Source: Muribaculaceae bacterium
Lineage (GTDB): Bacteria; Bacteroidota; Bacteroidia; Bacteroidales; Muribaculaceae
Direction of reading: 5' to 3'
Length of the DNA: 12,767 nt
Assembly: GCA_022511505.1 (NCBI GenBank)
Contig: JAFLTK010000259.1
Span: 1 to 12,767, forward strand
How positions within the stretch are numbered: position 1 is the first letter of the stretch; every line of letters starts with the position of its first letter. Under the pieces are notes generated by a model. It ran no database searches, was not told the origin of the DNA, and saw only the letters and a list, made by a program, of their open reading frames with translations. A program made the position numbers and the translations under genes. Positions 11,684-12,767 of this stretch are shown here, in pieces.

Positions 11684-12767
11684 ATGGAGCAACTTAAACA
11701 TGAGTGTGGCATCGCGCTTATCCGTCTGCTGAAGCCGCTCAGTTATTATCGCGAGAAATATGGCACCTACAGTTATGGGTTAAACAAACTCTATCTGCTG
11801 ATGGAAAAGCAGCACAATCGCGGCCAGGAGGGCGCCGGCCTTGGCGTCGTCAAGTTGCACGCCCGTCCCGGCGACGAGTATGTCTACCGCGAGCGTGCTG
11901 TCGGTCCCAACGCCATTACCGAGATTTTTGACCGCGTTCGCCACCAGGTAGCCGATTTTCGACCGTCGGAGTGCTCGGCCGAGACCGTCGAGCGCGAGGC
12001 GCCTTTCATCGGCGAACTCTACATGGGCCACTTGCGCTACAGCACCACCGGTCGCTCGGGGTTAAGTTACGTCCACCCGTTCCTGCGCCGCAACAACTGG
12101 CGGTCGCGCAACCTGATGCTCTGTGGAAACTTTAACATGACCAACGTCGAGGCGCTCTATGACGCCATCGTCTCGCGCGGACAGCACCCGCGCCTCTACA
12201 GCGACACCATCATGCTGCTCGAGCAACTTGGCTATGCGCTTGACAAGGAGAACCATCGCCTCTATCGCGACATGCGCGACACCCTCGAGGAGCCTGAGTT
12301 GACCCGGGAGATAGAAAATAACCTTGACCTCGAGCGCGTCCTTCGCTCGACCGCCCCGGCATGGGACGGCGGTTTTGTCATCTGCGGCACCACCGGTTCG
12401 GGCGACATGTTTGCCCTGCGCGACCGCAACGGCATCCGCCCGGCGTTCTACTATCGAGACGATGAGGTTGTTGTCGTTGCCAGCGAGCGACCCGTGATTG
12501 CAACCGTGTTTGACATAAGCCCCGACCGCGTCATTGAACTCGCGCCCGGCGACGCTATCATCATAAACAAAGCGGGCGAGAGCGACATCAAGACAATCCT
12601 CCCCGACGGCCGGAACGCCCGTTGCTCGTTTGAGCGCGTCTACTTCTCTCGCGGCAGCGACAGCGATATATATCGCGAACGTAAACAATTGGGCCTCAAT
12701 CTCGTGCCCGACGTGCTCCGCGCTGTCGACGGCGATATCGACAACACCGTTTTCTCTTTTATTCCCA
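11684..12767 (+). CDS. purF: Amidophosphoribosyltransferase (PurF family), N-terminal part, cut by window edge
   Basis: Glutamine-dependent enzyme that forms 5-phosphoribosylamine from PRPP, the first committed purine step. The 361 residues visible cover the class II (Ntn) glutaminase domain and the start of the phosphoribosyltransferase part. Motifs: MEQLKHECGIA with Cys8 as predicted nucleophile after removal of a 7-residue propeptide; KQHNRGQEGAGL (42-53); GHLRYSTTG (115-123); CGNFNMTN (147-154); WDGGF; RDRNGIRP (246-253); ASERPVI; and ERVYFSRGSDSDIY (317-330). These deviate from classical PurF (for example NGNLVN, RDPHGIRP), matching a longer Bacteroidales paralogue that usually exists beside a classical PurF. 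Biochemical role is therefore likely but not certain. It is divergent from pyrG, has its own -7 box, and carries the composite repeat in its leader. Confidence 0.88.
   Translation, partial: MEQLKHECGIALIRLLKPLSYYREKYGTYSYGLNKLYLLMEKQHNRGQEGAGLGVVKLHARPGDEYVYRERAVGPNAITEIFDRVRHQVADFRPSECSAETVEREAPFIGELYMGHLRYSTTGRSGLSYVHPFLRRNNWRSRNLMLCGNFNMTNVEALYDAIVSRGQHPRLYSDTIMLLEQLGYALDKENHRLYRDMRDTLEEPELTREIENNLDLERVLRSTAPAWDGGFVICGTTGSGDMFALRDRNGIRPAFYYRDDEVVVVASERPVIATVFDISPDRVIELAPGDAIIINKAGESDIKTILPDGRNARCSFERVYFSRGSDSDIYRERKQLGLNLVPDVLRAVDGDIDNTVFSFIP

Noticed and set aside
12062..12688. 208-codon minus-strand frame
   Set aside because: Antisense shadow of the purF-type gene, which carries the glutaminase motifs.

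Overview
The window looks like a chromosomal segment of a member of the Bacteroidales, possibly Muribaculaceae-like. Evidence for the order: housekeeping proteins with Bacteroidetes-type sequences (TrmD, CTP synthase, and a long amidophosphoribosyltransferase beginning MEQLKHECGIA), several -7 boxes of the form TAnnTTTG, A-rich leaders without clear Shine-Dalgarno sites, and coding regions rich in G/C at third positions next to very AT-rich spacers. The family-level placement is inference.

Layout. 1-456: 5' end of dnaK (minus strand, runs off the left edge). 457-1394: about 0.9 kb with no convincing gene. Next to dnaK it holds a sigma-54-like -24/-12 promoter, a TGTCA/TGACA dyad array and a GC-rich palindromic leader. 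Further out it holds two inverted copies (913-1024 and 1047-1157) of a structured repeat made of several hairpins. 1395-1595: a 66-residue HipB/XRE-type regulator with its own promoter and no recognisable HipA partner. 1796-11303: a long co-directional minus-strand series, in transcription order pyrG, cysE/epsC, an rlmL-like methyltransferase, purD, a polytopic membrane protein, pdxB, trmD and a threonine-aldolase-like PLP enzyme. Spacing is very tight from the membrane gene through trmD (1 bp, then a 4-bp ATGA overlap) and only 14 bp before the aldolase. 11684-12767: a divergent plus-strand purF-type gene, cut by the right edge.

The genes are mostly nucleotide, cofactor and amino-acid metabolism plus RNA modification: PurF and PurD (first two steps of purine synthesis), PyrG (CTP), PdxB (pyridoxal phosphate), a PLP-dependent aldolase, serine acetyltransferase (cysteine), TrmD and an rRNA methyltransferase. 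No phage, transposase, CRISPR array, tRNA or rRNA was found.

The most interesting material is non-coding. (1) Two copies of a composite 9-nt-periodic element, 5562-5720 and 11481-11656, lie in the same orientation relative to the gene directly downstream (membrane gene and purF). Each has a U-rich (TTTTTATTG)n block, a pyrimidine core and an (AACAACAhy)n block ahead of the start codon. The copy at 5562-5720 has a canonical G-quadruplex motif on the opposite strand. (2) The paired hairpin repeat at 913-1157 has conserved linkers and stems that differ in sequence but stay paired. (3) dnaK appears to have a sigma-54-type promoter with an enhancer-like dyad.
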